Shown here: in pieces, positions 8,553 to 15,466 of the stretch | Layout: each line of letters begins with the position of its first letter | How positions within the stretch are numbered: the first letter of the stretch is position 1 | Assembly: GCF_011493005.1 (NCBI RefSeq) | Contig: NZ_CP049157.1 | Span: forward strand, 186,001-250,000 | Length of the DNA stretch: 64,000 nucleotides | Origin: Caballeronia sp. SBC1 | Lineage (GTDB): Bacteria > Pseudomonadota > Gammaproteobacteria > Burkholderiales > Burkholderiaceae | Direction of reading: 5' to 3' | The notes under the pieces: generated by a model | Databases searched by the model: none | Told to the model about the DNA's origin: nothing | Seen by the model: the letters and a program-made list of their open reading frames with translations, nothing else | Position numbers and translations under genes: made by a program

Positions 8553-8897
8553 ATGAAGGTTCAGCAAATCAAGCAGAGCGTGAGCCTGCAAAATCTCGAG
8601 GATTGGGGCACCGCCGGTTTGCCCGGCACGACGCCGCTCAAAGTCTCGGGCGTGCAGCGCGTGATCAAAGGCAGCGAAGCGATTGATACCGGTATTTTCG
8701 AATGTACGGAGGGAACGTATCGGCGCTCGGTGAAGCAGGCGGAAGTGATGCATTTCCTCGCCGGACGCGGTCGCTTTACACCGGACGGCGAAGACACCAT
8801 TCACTTCACCAGCGGCGACACGCTATTTTTCGAAGCGAACACCGAAGGGCTGTGGGAAGTGGAAGAAGCCATGCGCAAGGTATATGTGATTTTTTAG
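8553..8897 (+). CDS. Cupin domain protein (DUF861-like)
   Basis: This is a 114-residue single-domain cupin. The segment EVMHFLAGRGRFTPDG followed by GDTLFFEANTEGLWEVEE matches the Cupin_3 (EutQ / ureidoglycine aminohydrolase) pattern. It is the last gene of the tartrate-dehydrogenase operon, and two hairpins follow its stop. A metal-dependent isomerase or hydrolase role is possible, but several of the usual cupin histidines are missing. The function is unassigned. Confidence 0.7.
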   Translation: MKVQQIKQSVSLQNLEDWGTAGLPGTTPLKVSGVQRVIKGSEAIDTGIFECTEGTYRRSVKQAEVMHFLAGRGRFTPDGEDTIHFTSGDTLFFEANTEGLWEVEEAMRKVYVIF

Positions 8898-8909
8898 TAC
8901 TTGAAGTAC

Positions 8910-8929
8910 CCGGGCGATGCGCCGCCCGG
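8910..8929 (+). terminator. Stem-loop after the cupin gene
   Basis: A 7-bp GC stem CCGGGCG / CGCCCGG with a 6-nt loop begins 13 bases after the stop. There is no clear T-run, so it is only terminator-like. Confidence 0.45.
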
Positions 8930-8950
8930 CGTGGCCAAGGCGGGTGATAG

Positions 8951-8973
8951 CGGCCGCTTGTGAACAGCGGCCG
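8951..8973 (+). terminator. Second stem-loop downstream of the cupin operon
   Basis: CGGCCGC and GCGGCCG pair across a 9-nt loop, followed by TATTG. With the previous hairpin it forms a tandem transcription-end candidate. Confidence 0.45.
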
Positions 8974-9298
8974 TATTGATATGGTCTTTCATCACCTATT
9001 TGTGCGCAACGGGTCCGCGCTCATGCGGCCAATTTCGGGGAGCCTGCCCGCAGATCGCCAGCGCCCTCTAGCGATTCATTCCTCATACCTTAATTGCGGC
9101 TTGTACCGCCGCGTCGCCGTTCGCCACGTATTTCAACCCTCCCCGACAATCCCCGCCATCACCCGCGCCGCAGCTTAAGTCTTCCGGTGTCACGAAAATT
9201 GCTGCCAACGTCGTTAAGCTCAAGCGAGCTTGGCGCGGTCGCGCTTTGCGTTGACTGGCGTTTTTCGGATCGGAAACTCACTTTTTACGGGGCAGACT
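8974..9298. other. Intergenic stretch without a supported gene
   Basis: No frame has a start with a ribosome site and a coherent product. The stretch presumably holds the promoter of the DUF2934 gene, but no convincing -35/-10 pair was identified. Confidence 0.5.
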
Positions 9299-9526
9299 AT
9301 GGACGTCCAAATGTCGGAAGAGCAGATTCGCACGCTGGCGTTCCATCTTTGGGAACAAGACGGTAGTCCCGATGGACGCGCAGACGAGTATTGGGAGAAA
9401 GCACGGCGGCAACTAGGTCTCGAAGATGCCGCACAGGGTGAAAGCGGAGTGGACGAGGGCGAGAGGGAGACTGCAGGATTCGGCGAAGATCCTGAAGCGA
9501 CGTCGAACCGTCCGCTGACAGAATAA
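9299..9526 (+). CDS. DUF2934 domain small protein
   Basis: This 75-residue protein carries the DUF2934 pattern near its N-terminus, EEQIRTLAFHLWEQDGSPDG, with a following EYWEKARRQL helix. This short helical domain is common in rhizobia and Burkholderia and has no established function. The C-terminal half is acidic and probably disordered. I chose the internal ATG because an extension 23 codons upstream adds a non-conserved tail. A start four codons further in is also possible. Confidence 0.7.
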   Translation: MDVQMSEEQIRTLAFHLWEQDGSPDGRADEYWEKARRQLGLEDAAQGESGVDEGERETAGFGEDPEATSNRPLTE

Positions 9527-10414
9527 AAGCCGCTACGCCGGGGCGAATCCGGTCTTGAGATCACGCGGGGCGATTCGACGCAACGCGAGTTTCCTTTCCA
9601 TCTCGCACCTCGCGCCTTGCTTTGCAGAACGGCAACACCTTCGGAAAGCAGCACGCCACGTATGCATCGCGCGTGATACCGCATCGCTGTTCACGTGGTC
9701 ATTCTTGTAACGTATCCGACTTGCGAGGCACAAGTCGCTGACATCAACGGATCTTAGGTGGTGATGTTGTGCAAACTTTGACCGTAATCGGATTCCGGTT
9801 AAACCTCTAGCGTTCGCTACGTGCCGTATCAAACGCGGACCACCTGCGCTCGCCCTTGCGTGCCTTCAATACTGTTGCCCTAAACATACGCTTAACGACA
9901 CTCAGAGCCACGCTGGCCCAGCCGGAGCAGGTTTGCGCGCCCGCATTGGTAACACTACCAATGTCCTGAACCTGGCAGTTGGCGCCTACTGGAAGAACAC
10001 GAACTGCGGCTGTCCGGTGTTTAGTCTCGGGATTGCGCCATTGCGCATATGTCTACCGGGGTACGCCGTTGTTTTCGCCGATAACTAAACGAAGTGGTGT
10101 TCAACATGAAGACGTTCAATCATCTCAATGCCGTGACCTCGTCGCTTGCAGGAAGCCGTAGCAAGGTATCCAAGGGAGTACCCAAAACTGAAAAACAATG
10201 CTCGTCCTATGTGTCGATGCTCCAGGCGCCCATGACCGTGCTAGCCTGCAACGTCTCCGATCGTGCCGACATTACCGCCGTTGCAATACTTGGGTACAAC
10301 TAGCCGCGTTGTTGCAAGGGTGTTCTTCTGAAGCTGCAACGAGAAGGCCGCATCGAGTGGATCGATGCGACCCGCGCCCCTCTTGGCCGATGGTCCAGCC
10401 CTGTTCACCCAGCC
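9527..10414. other. Long gene-poor stretch with a possible decayed reading frame
   Basis: Nearly 900 bases hold no intact gene that I can support. Around 9921-10085 the plus strand reads LRARIGNTTNVLNLAVGAYW, which looks like part of a secreted repeat-type protein, but it has no start, signal peptide or conserved end. It may be a gene remnant. A 69-codon frame at 10094-10303 has a plausible start but no recognisable feature. Confidence 0.4.
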
Positions 10415-10714
10415 CTAGTTCGCAGCATCAGTGCGCGGTGACGCGGTAGCCGTAGCCGCTGCCACCGCACTGCTTCCGTGTGCACCGCTCTCCGATGCAT
10501 ACGCGTTATTGCTCGCTTGCACGCGTTGTTCTGCGGCCTGTATCTCATCGGGATAATGAATTTGCTTGGCTTCGGGCTGGTAGCCCGCGCGCTCTAACTG
10601 AACAAGTTCAGCGCGTACTTCGGCACGCGTACCGGGACCATTGCTGGTTTGCGCGAACGATACGGCCGGAATAATCAAAACGGCAGTCAGCAATGCACAT
10701 ATAAGCTTTTTCAT
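10415..10714 (-). CDS. DUF4148 domain secreted small protein
   Basis: This 99-residue protein starts with a signal peptide (MKKLICALLTAVLIIPAVSFA, cleavage probably after about residue 21). The DUF4148 core follows: TRAEVRAELVQLERAGYQP, then a HYPDEIQAAEQR segment. DUF4148 proteins are abundant, short, periplasmic or secreted proteins in Burkholderiaceae with unknown function. The C-terminus is Ala/Ser/Thr-rich. It stands alone, and no operon partner is apparent. Confidence 0.85.
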   Translation of the reverse strand: MKKLICALLTAVLIIPAVSFAQTSNGPGTRAEVRAELVQLERAGYQPEAKQIHYPDEIQAAEQRVQASNNAYASESGAHGSSAVAAATATASPRTDAAN

Positions 10715-10765
10715 GATAAGCAGACCTCTATAAATGTGGCTCCAGTCACCATGATTGAAGCCCTT

Positions 10766-10801
10766 GACTCATCGATCGACACATCGACACATCGACTCAT
10801 C
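10766..10801. repeat. 8-bp short tandem repeat (GACACATC type)
   Basis: GACTCATC, a 4-bp insert, two perfect GACACATC units and GACTCATC follow one another. It lies just upstream of the DUF4148 gene. Confidence 0.6.
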
Positions 10802-10917
10802 GCCGCAAAACGGCGGAGAGCGGGACTTCATTTTGTGCAACGAGCGATCACCGCACCCTGACGCAGCGATTACAAGCTTGTTATCTGCGTGATCGAACCG
10901 TGCCGCGAGGCTCAGTT

Positions 10918-10957
10918 CGGGTTCGCTCGGGTTCGCTCGGGTTCGCTCGGGTTCGCT
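10918..10957. repeat. Four perfect 10-bp tandem units CGGGTTCGCT
   Basis: Units at 10918, 10928, 10938 and 10948 are identical. This is a likely replication-slippage tract in the PAP2 upstream region. The rest of the 10715-11083 gap holds the other short repeat and a response-regulator box. Confidence 0.85.
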
Positions 10958-11020
10958 AATGGGTAGGCGATTCGTCGCCACGCATTTCCTGCGACGAAAC
11001 TAAACCTTTATTCCCGCCTC

Positions 11021-11037
11021 CATAAGCGTCCGCTAAG
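11021..11037 (-). promoter_or_regulatory. PmrA/QseB-like box upstream of the PAP2 gene
   Basis: On the minus strand this reads CTTAGC-N5-CTTATG, two half-sites in direct repeat at 11-bp spacing. It ends 46 bp before the PAP2 start codon, a position compatible with activation. It is the most degenerate of the five boxes found. Confidence 0.45.
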
Positions 11038-11083
11038 CCTGCGACGATAAGCTCGCCGAACATCCACCCATTTATCGCCGGCT

Positions 11084-11680
11084 ATGGAAGCACTGAACCA
11101 CACTCTCTTTTTGTTGATCAACGCATCGGCTCAGCCAGACTCTGTCGTCGTGGCATTGGCCATGCTGTTCGGCGAATACGCTATCTGGCTCGTACCCGCC
11201 ACGCTCGTCGCGCGCTGGCTGCGCGGCAATGACCTCGAGCGGCCGCGACTGATCGAGGCAAGCGCGTCAGCGCTGCTTGCCTTACTGGCCGCGCAGATCA
11301 TTGGCGTGATGTGGCCACATCCGCGGCCTTTCATGATTGGCCTTGGTCATACGCTGATTTTGCACGGAGCGGATTCATCGTTTCCCAGCGACCATCTGAC
11401 GTTCTTGTGGGCGGTCGCATTCAGCCTGCTGATGCACCCCGAAGCACGTCGCGCGGGATCGGTTCTCGCGCTTCTTGGCCTGCCAATGGCATGGGCGCGG
11501 ATCTATATCGGCGTCCATTTCCCCTTCGATATAGCGGGCGCGGCGCTCGTGTCGGGAATCAGCGCGTGGGTTTGTGCACTCACGGGCCGCTGGTTCGCAG
11601 TCCCGGTCGTTCGGGCCGCGATGCTTGCGTATAGGCCGTTGTTCGGACCGCTGATCCGGCGCGGCTGGGTGACACGATAA
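11084..11680 (+). CDS. PAP2-family undecaprenyl-diphosphatase-like membrane phosphatase
   Basis: The 198-residue integral membrane protein has the three PAP2 phosphatase motifs. HPRPF (79-83) lies in the first, PSDH (101-104) in the second, and Arg139, His145 and Asp149 in ARIYIGVHFPFD form the third. The length and the NHTLFLLINA start resemble BcrC/YbjG-type undecaprenyl-pyrophosphate phosphatases, which recycle the lipid carrier and confer bacitracin resistance. Related enzymes donate phosphate to lipid A. An OmpR-type box lies just upstream, and a two-component system is 3 kb away. Confidence 0.85.
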   Translation: MEALNHTLFLLINASAQPDSVVVALAMLFGEYAIWLVPATLVARWLRGNDLERPRLIEASASALLALLAAQIIGVMWPHPRPFMIGLGHTLILHGADSSFPSDHLTFLWAVAFSLLMHPEARRAGSVLALLGLPMAWARIYIGVHFPFDIAGAALVSGISAWVCALTGRWFAVPVVRAAMLAYRPLFGPLIRRGWVTR

Positions 11681-11782
11681 CCCCGCGATAACCCCGCAAC
11701 ACCCCGCGAGACCCTCGACAACCTTGATAGCCTGCTGCAACAGCCGGTCTCCAACGGGTTCGGCAGGCGTAACAAACCAATG

Positions 11783-11799
11783 CTTAAGGCTTGCTTAAG
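11783..11799 (+). promoter_or_regulatory. Perfect PmrA-type box CTTAAG-N5-CTTAAG (first)
   Basis: The 19-bp string TGCTTAAGGCTTGCTTAAG occurs here and, identical, exactly 110 bp further on. The half-sites match the consensus known for PmrA/BasR. It lies 103 bp after the PAP2 stop, within a gene-free stretch (11681-12008) that also has short AT-AACCCCGCG repeats near 11683-11705. Confidence 0.65.
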
Positions 11800-11892
11800 C
11801 CAACTATCAGTCGATAATTTTTTACCCATCAATCGATTCGCGATCCTAATCACCATACCTTGATCGTAATAGCACATCGGCTTCAATATTTG

Positions 11893-11909
11893 CTTAAGGC
11901 TTGCTTAAG
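11893..11909 (+). promoter_or_regulatory. Perfect PmrA-type box CTTAAG-N5-CTTAAG (second)
   Basis: This is identical to the first box, including the five-base GCTTG spacer. It is centred about 108 bp before the start of the 93-residue gene, which is the likely target. Confidence 0.65.
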
Positions 11910-12008
11910 TGAATCCAGTAATAAAAAAATATACCGCTCAATACGAAGCCAAAACCGCCGATAGACCGTATGCATTACCGCAACTTACCTATCCAGGAGA
12001 ACAGCTAA

Positions 12009-12290
12009 ATGAACGTCAACCCACTCACCCAGCCCGCGTCGCCGCCGGCAACTGCCGCAGCTTCAACGGCGTCTGCACCCGCAACGACCGTAGCCAGCCC
12101 AGCCAGCAAGCCCCCCGCAGCGAGCGCGGCAGCTCCGCAGGCGTCGTCAACGGTCAGCATTAGCAATGCGGGACGCGCTGCACTGGCGGAAGCAACTGAA
12201 TCAGCCGCGACCACGGCGAAAGAAGCGGGCGGCGGCGATCGGCAAGCGCAAAGATTGCTGGCCAAGGAAGTCGCGAGGAAGATCAGCTAG
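12009..12290 (+). CDS. Small Ala/Thr/Pro-rich protein of unknown function
   Basis: This 93-residue protein has an AGGAG ribosome site 8 bases before the ATG. Residues 8-50 are low-complexity Ala/Pro/Ser/Thr. A more ordered part reads STVSISNAGRAALAEA and then a charged helix ending RQAQRLLAKEVARK. There is no signal peptide or transmembrane segment. I do not recognise the family. Two perfect CTTAAG-N5-CTTAAG boxes precede it, so it may be the main target of the neighbouring two-component system. Confidence 0.6.
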   Translation: MNVNPLTQPASPPATAAASTASAPATTVASPASKPPAASAAAPQASSTVSISNAGRAALAEATESAATTAKEAGGGDRQAQRLLAKEVARKIS

Positions 12291-12350
12291 ATCGCGGCAG
12301 GCGCCTTCAAGGCTGCGGGAGAGCAGCCTCGTTTTGATGAACCAGATCTC

Positions 12351-12905
12351 TCAGCGCATCTTGCGCACGCCGGGCAGCATCCTGCCCAGCGTGCCATCAC
12401 GGATGACGAACTGGTGGAACAACACAGCCAGCACGTGCAGTCCAATGAGAACCAGCAGGACCCACGCGGTGAGCTTATGGACGTCGCCAAGCGCATGCCC
12501 AAGCGCTGAACCTGTGGCAGCAAGCGCAGGCAGCGGCACTACATGGAACAGCGACACGGCCCAACCACGTGCCGAAGCGTTCGCCCATCCCATCAACGGC
12601 AGCGCGATCAGCAACACGTAAAGCAACCCGTGGGTAAGCTTGGCGGCCAATCTCATTGACGGCGGCAGGACGCTCGATTCAGCGGGCGGCTTGTGACTGA
12701 CACGCCATGCGAGCCGCATCAGTACCAGCAACACGATCGTTGCGCCGAAAGACAAATGGAGCCCGATCAAACCGACCGGCTGCGTGTCGTGATGAACATT
12801 TGGCATCAGCCAGCCGATAACGTACTGCACGACCAGCAACAACACAGTAAGCCAGTGAAAAAGCCTGGCGGGCGCACTGAAGGCGAGGGTTTCGCTTGTT
12901 TGCAT
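12351..12905 (-). CDS. Cytochrome b561 family membrane protein
   Basis: This 184-residue protein has four hydrophobic segments and heme-ligand histidines in the cytochrome b561 pattern: His17 in RLFHWLT, histidines in the second segment (IGLHLSF) and others in LTHGLLYVLL and LIGLHVLAVLFHQF. Family members move electrons between quinol and acceptors at the inner membrane, and some (CybB type) oxidise superoxide. It lies directly behind the histidine kinase on the same strand, with a response-regulator box in between. Confidence 0.88.
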   Translation of the reverse strand: MQTSETLAFSAPARLFHWLTVLLLVVQYVIGWLMPNVHHDTQPVGLIGLHLSFGATIVLLVLMRLAWRVSHKPPAESSVLPPSMRLAAKLTHGLLYVLLIALPLMGWANASARGWAVSLFHVVPLPALAATGSALGHALGDVHKLTAWVLLVLIGLHVLAVLFHQFVIRDGTLGRMLPGVRKMR

Positions 12906-13019
12906 CGAGGAGGGGCTAAAGAGGATGTTTTGTTGGGCGGTGACCGTTCACGTGGTTTGTCCACGTTGCGGCCCGCAAGAGCGAACGGAACCCGGACTAC
13001 CTGTTAATAAAACGGATGC

Positions 13020-13036
13020 CTTAGCGCAGACTTAGG
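13020..13036 (+). promoter_or_regulatory. PmrA/QseB-like box upstream of cytochrome b561
   Basis: CTTAGC-N5-CTTAGG is a direct repeat at 11-bp spacing, 115 bp upstream of the b561 start and between that gene and the end of the kinase gene. Confidence 0.5.
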
Positions 13037-13073
13037 AGACGCCCGATCCTTGCAACCCACGCGTCATCGCGCG

Positions 13074-14399
13074 CTAAAGCAAATGATAATAAATCGCATG
13101 AAAACCATCGCTGGCGTTCTGCAATTCAAGGCGTCCGCCGTTGCGGCGAGCAATCTCGGAAACGATTGAAAGACCGAGCCCGCTTCCGCTGGACACAGTC
13201 CCCGGCACGCGATAAAACCGCTCGGTCACACGGACAAGCTGGTCATCGGGAACACCGTGTCCCGAGTCCTTGACGCTGCAGACAAGATAGCCTTCGCGAT
13301 TCACCACGGCAACGTCAACCTTGCCGCCTTCGGGCACATACCTCACCGCATTGTCTACCAGGTTGCGCAGTGCAATGGTGACAGCCGACGCGTCCACGTC
13401 GACCTGGATGTCGTCCACGTGCTTGAGTCCGAGATCCACGTTTTTCGCATTGGCTACGTTGACCGCGTCCTGGATCGCATCTGTGGCAAGCCGGTGAAGC
13501 GACACGAGGGAATGCGCAGGCGCGGCTGCATGCTGCGAACGGGCCAACGCGAGCAGTTGTTCGACCAGTCTCGCAGTGCGATGCACGGCAGCCTGCAAGG
13601 CCGCCAGCCGCGCTCGTTCGTCCTCCGGGTCGGTGGCCGCCGTGAGACTCTCGGCCTGCAACGTCAGCGCGGCCAGCGGCGAGCGCAGCTCGTGCGCAGC
13701 GTCGGCGATAAACCGCCGCTGCTGCGCCATTGCGTCCTTGAGCCTGCTGATCAGGCGATTGATCGAGCGGATGAAGGGCAGCAACTCCTTCGGGATTCCG
13801 AACTCCGACAACGCGTCGAGCGTGACCTCGTCTTGCCCGTCCACGATTGCTGCAAGGCGGCGCACGGGCGCTAACGCACCGCGAGTGATCAGCGCGATCA
13901 CAATCAGCAGAAGCGGCGTCAGCGCGAGCATGGGCAGCAGCGTTCGCAGCGAACCGTCATGAGCGATCTCGTCCCGGATGGTCGAGCGCTCGGCCACCAG
14001 GAGGCGGTCGCCGCCTTGCAACGTCTGCACATTGACGCGCCAGCGCCTGCCTTCGAAGTCGACATTCTGGAACCCCTCAGCGAGGGTATCGAGCCGCGGT
14101 AAAGGCACCTCGATGCTGGTCCCGGATGCACCGGGACTCACGCGTGAAATGATCATCGACATACCGTTGCCATGCGCGTCGGGCCACGTCACCGTGGGGG
14201 CGGCGAGCATCAGCTTGCCGCTGTTGATCAATACGCCGATGTCATGCAAATGGCTGTCCTGCAGCCGGCTCGCTTCCCGGTACCCACCAGCAAATGACAG
14301 CGCGCCACCCATCAATGCGAACGCCACAATGATGCCGATGATCGACCACGTCAGTTGTCTTGTCAGCGAGCGTGGCTTTCGTCCCTGTCGACCATCCAT
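13074..14399 (-). CDS. Sensor histidine kinase, QseC/PmrB-like
   Basis: The 441-residue membrane kinase has a transmembrane segment at about 19-37, a short periplasmic domain, a second transmembrane segment at about 155-172 and a HAMP-like linker. The phosphoacceptor is His236 in DAAHELRSPLAAL. The ATP domain contains NLVDNAVRYVP (N box), DSGHGVP (G1) and GSGLGLSIV (G2). The layout is that of QseC/PmrB/TctE kinases. Its start overlaps the end of the response regulator by 37 bp, so the pair is co-translated. The signal is unknown. Neighbours suggest envelope stress. Confidence 0.9.
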   Translation of the reverse strand: MDGRQGRKPRSLTRQLTWSIIGIIVAFALMGGALSFAGGYREASRLQDSHLHDIGVLINSGKLMLAAPTVTWPDAHGNGMSMIISRVSPGASGTSIEVPLPRLDTLAEGFQNVDFEGRRWRVNVQTLQGGDRLLVAERSTIRDEIAHDGSLRTLLPMLALTPLLLIVIALITRGALAPVRRLAAIVDGQDEVTLDALSEFGIPKELLPFIRSINRLISRLKDAMAQQRRFIADAAHELRSPLAALTLQAESLTAATDPEDERARLAALQAAVHRTARLVEQLLALARSQHAAAPAHSLVSLHRLATDAIQDAVNVANAKNVDLGLKHVDDIQVDVDASAVTIALRNLVDNAVRYVPEGGKVDVAVVNREGYLVCSVKDSGHGVPDDQLVRVTERFYRVPGTVSSGSGLGLSIVSEIARRNGGRLELQNASDGFHAIYYHLL

Positions 14400-15037
14400 C
14401 CCACACCTCGTATGTTGCGAATCGCGCTATGCCCGATCTTCTTTCGAATTGCATGGATCAGGTATTCGACGGCATTGCTGTCGACCTGCTCGTTCCAGCC
14501 GTAGACCCGGTTCTCGAGTTCGCTCCTCGACAGAATGATGCCGGGACGCGAGAGCAACGCCCTCAGCACCGCGAACTCACGACCCGACAAACGGCACTCG
14601 ACGTCGTTATATACCGCGACCAGCGTGCGGGGATCGAGCGACAGCTTGCCGCTTGAAAGCGTGGCGTCCGGGTGGTGGCCGAGCTTGCGTGTTGCCGCGC
14701 GCAGCCGCGCCAGCATTTCGTTCAGATTGAACGGCTTGACCAGGTAATCGTCCGCCCCGCTGTCCAATCCTTCGATACGGTCATCCACGCCGTCGCGCGC
14801 GGTCATGATGAGGACGGGCGTATCCGCGTCACGTTTGCGGAGGTCGCGCAGGATGCTCAGGCCATCTCCTTGAGGCAGGTTCAGGTCGAGCAGCACGGCG
14901 TCATGTTCGCGGCCGAGCAACGCACCCATTGCCGAGGGTGCGTCCATGACCCAGTCCGCGACATAAGCCGCATCGTGTAGTGCGCGAGCGATCGCAGTAC
15001 CGATCAGCTCGTCGTCCTCTACCACCAGGATGCGCAT
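14363..15037 (-). CDS. OmpR/PhoB-type response regulator, QseB/PmrA-like
   Basis: This is a 224-residue regulator. The receiver has the acidic pair Asp8-Asp9, the phosphoacceptor Asp51 in VLLDLNLP and the lysine in DYLVKPF. The winged-helix output domain ends with NAVEYLIHAIRKKIG and IRNIRGVGWMV, the pattern of QseB and PmrA. Such proteins bind direct repeats at 11-bp spacing. Sites of that type lie upstream of this gene, cytochrome b561, the PAP2 gene and the 93-residue gene, which supports autoregulation and a local regulon. Confidence 0.92.
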   Translation of the reverse strand: MRILVVEDDELIGTAIARALHDAAYVADWVMDAPSAMGALLGREHDAVLLDLNLPQGDGLSILRDLRKRDADTPVLIMTARDGVDDRIEGLDSGADDYLVKPFNLNEMLARLRAATRKLGHHPDATLSSGKLSLDPRTLVAVYNDVECRLSGREFAVLRALLSRPGIILSRSELENRVYGWNEQVDSNAVEYLIHAIRKKIGHSAIRNIRGVGWMVDRDESHAR

Positions 15038-15059
15038 GCGAGTGCCTTCCGTTAAACGA

Positions 15060-15095
15060 GATTACAGCCAAGGTTACAACCAAGATTACAAAAGG
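15060..15095 (-). repeat. Three 12-bp tandem units upstream of the response regulator
   Basis: GATTACAGCCAA, GGTTACAACCAA and GATTACAAAAGG follow in register, beginning 23 bp upstream of the regulator start. They fall where a core promoter or leader would lie. They may be a binding array or a slippage tract. Confidence 0.6.
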
Positions 15096-15104
15096 TTCAG
15101 GTTG

Positions 15105-15121
15105 CCTAACTATCAGCTAAG
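15105..15121 (-). promoter_or_regulatory. PmrA/QseB-like box upstream of the response regulator
   Basis: The minus strand reads CTTAGC-N5-GTTAGG, 68 bp before the start codon. Its first half-site is identical to that of the box upstream of cytochrome b561, which suggests autoregulation. Confidence 0.5.
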
Positions 15122-15466
15122 TATGGCGGTCTATTTTACTTCCACGGTCCGCACCACGACATTTTTTACATACTTGCGATCAACATTTTCCCCTTCTGTC
15201 ACGCCGCCGACATGTTCGCATGCGCGAGTGGCTTTGTGCGCCTTTCACCAGGAGCACGACCAGATAAAAATCACTACAACCTATCGACTAACTTTCATTC
15301 CCATTAAGAAAACTGTCGCCCCACTTCTCTCAAGACCTGAATTCAACACCCATCGCGAAACGTCCGCTCCATTCGAAATGGATAAGCCTTTCATCACACG
15401 GCCGTAACGTTCGTTCCGTCCAATCAGTCCCTGTATTTACCCACATCGCGCCTTTCCGGAGTACCC
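15122..15466. other. Upstream region of the hopanoid operon
   Basis: This AT-richer stretch lies between the two-component system and hpnJ. No gene is supported. It must hold the hpn promoter, but none could be fixed by eye. Confidence 0.45.
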
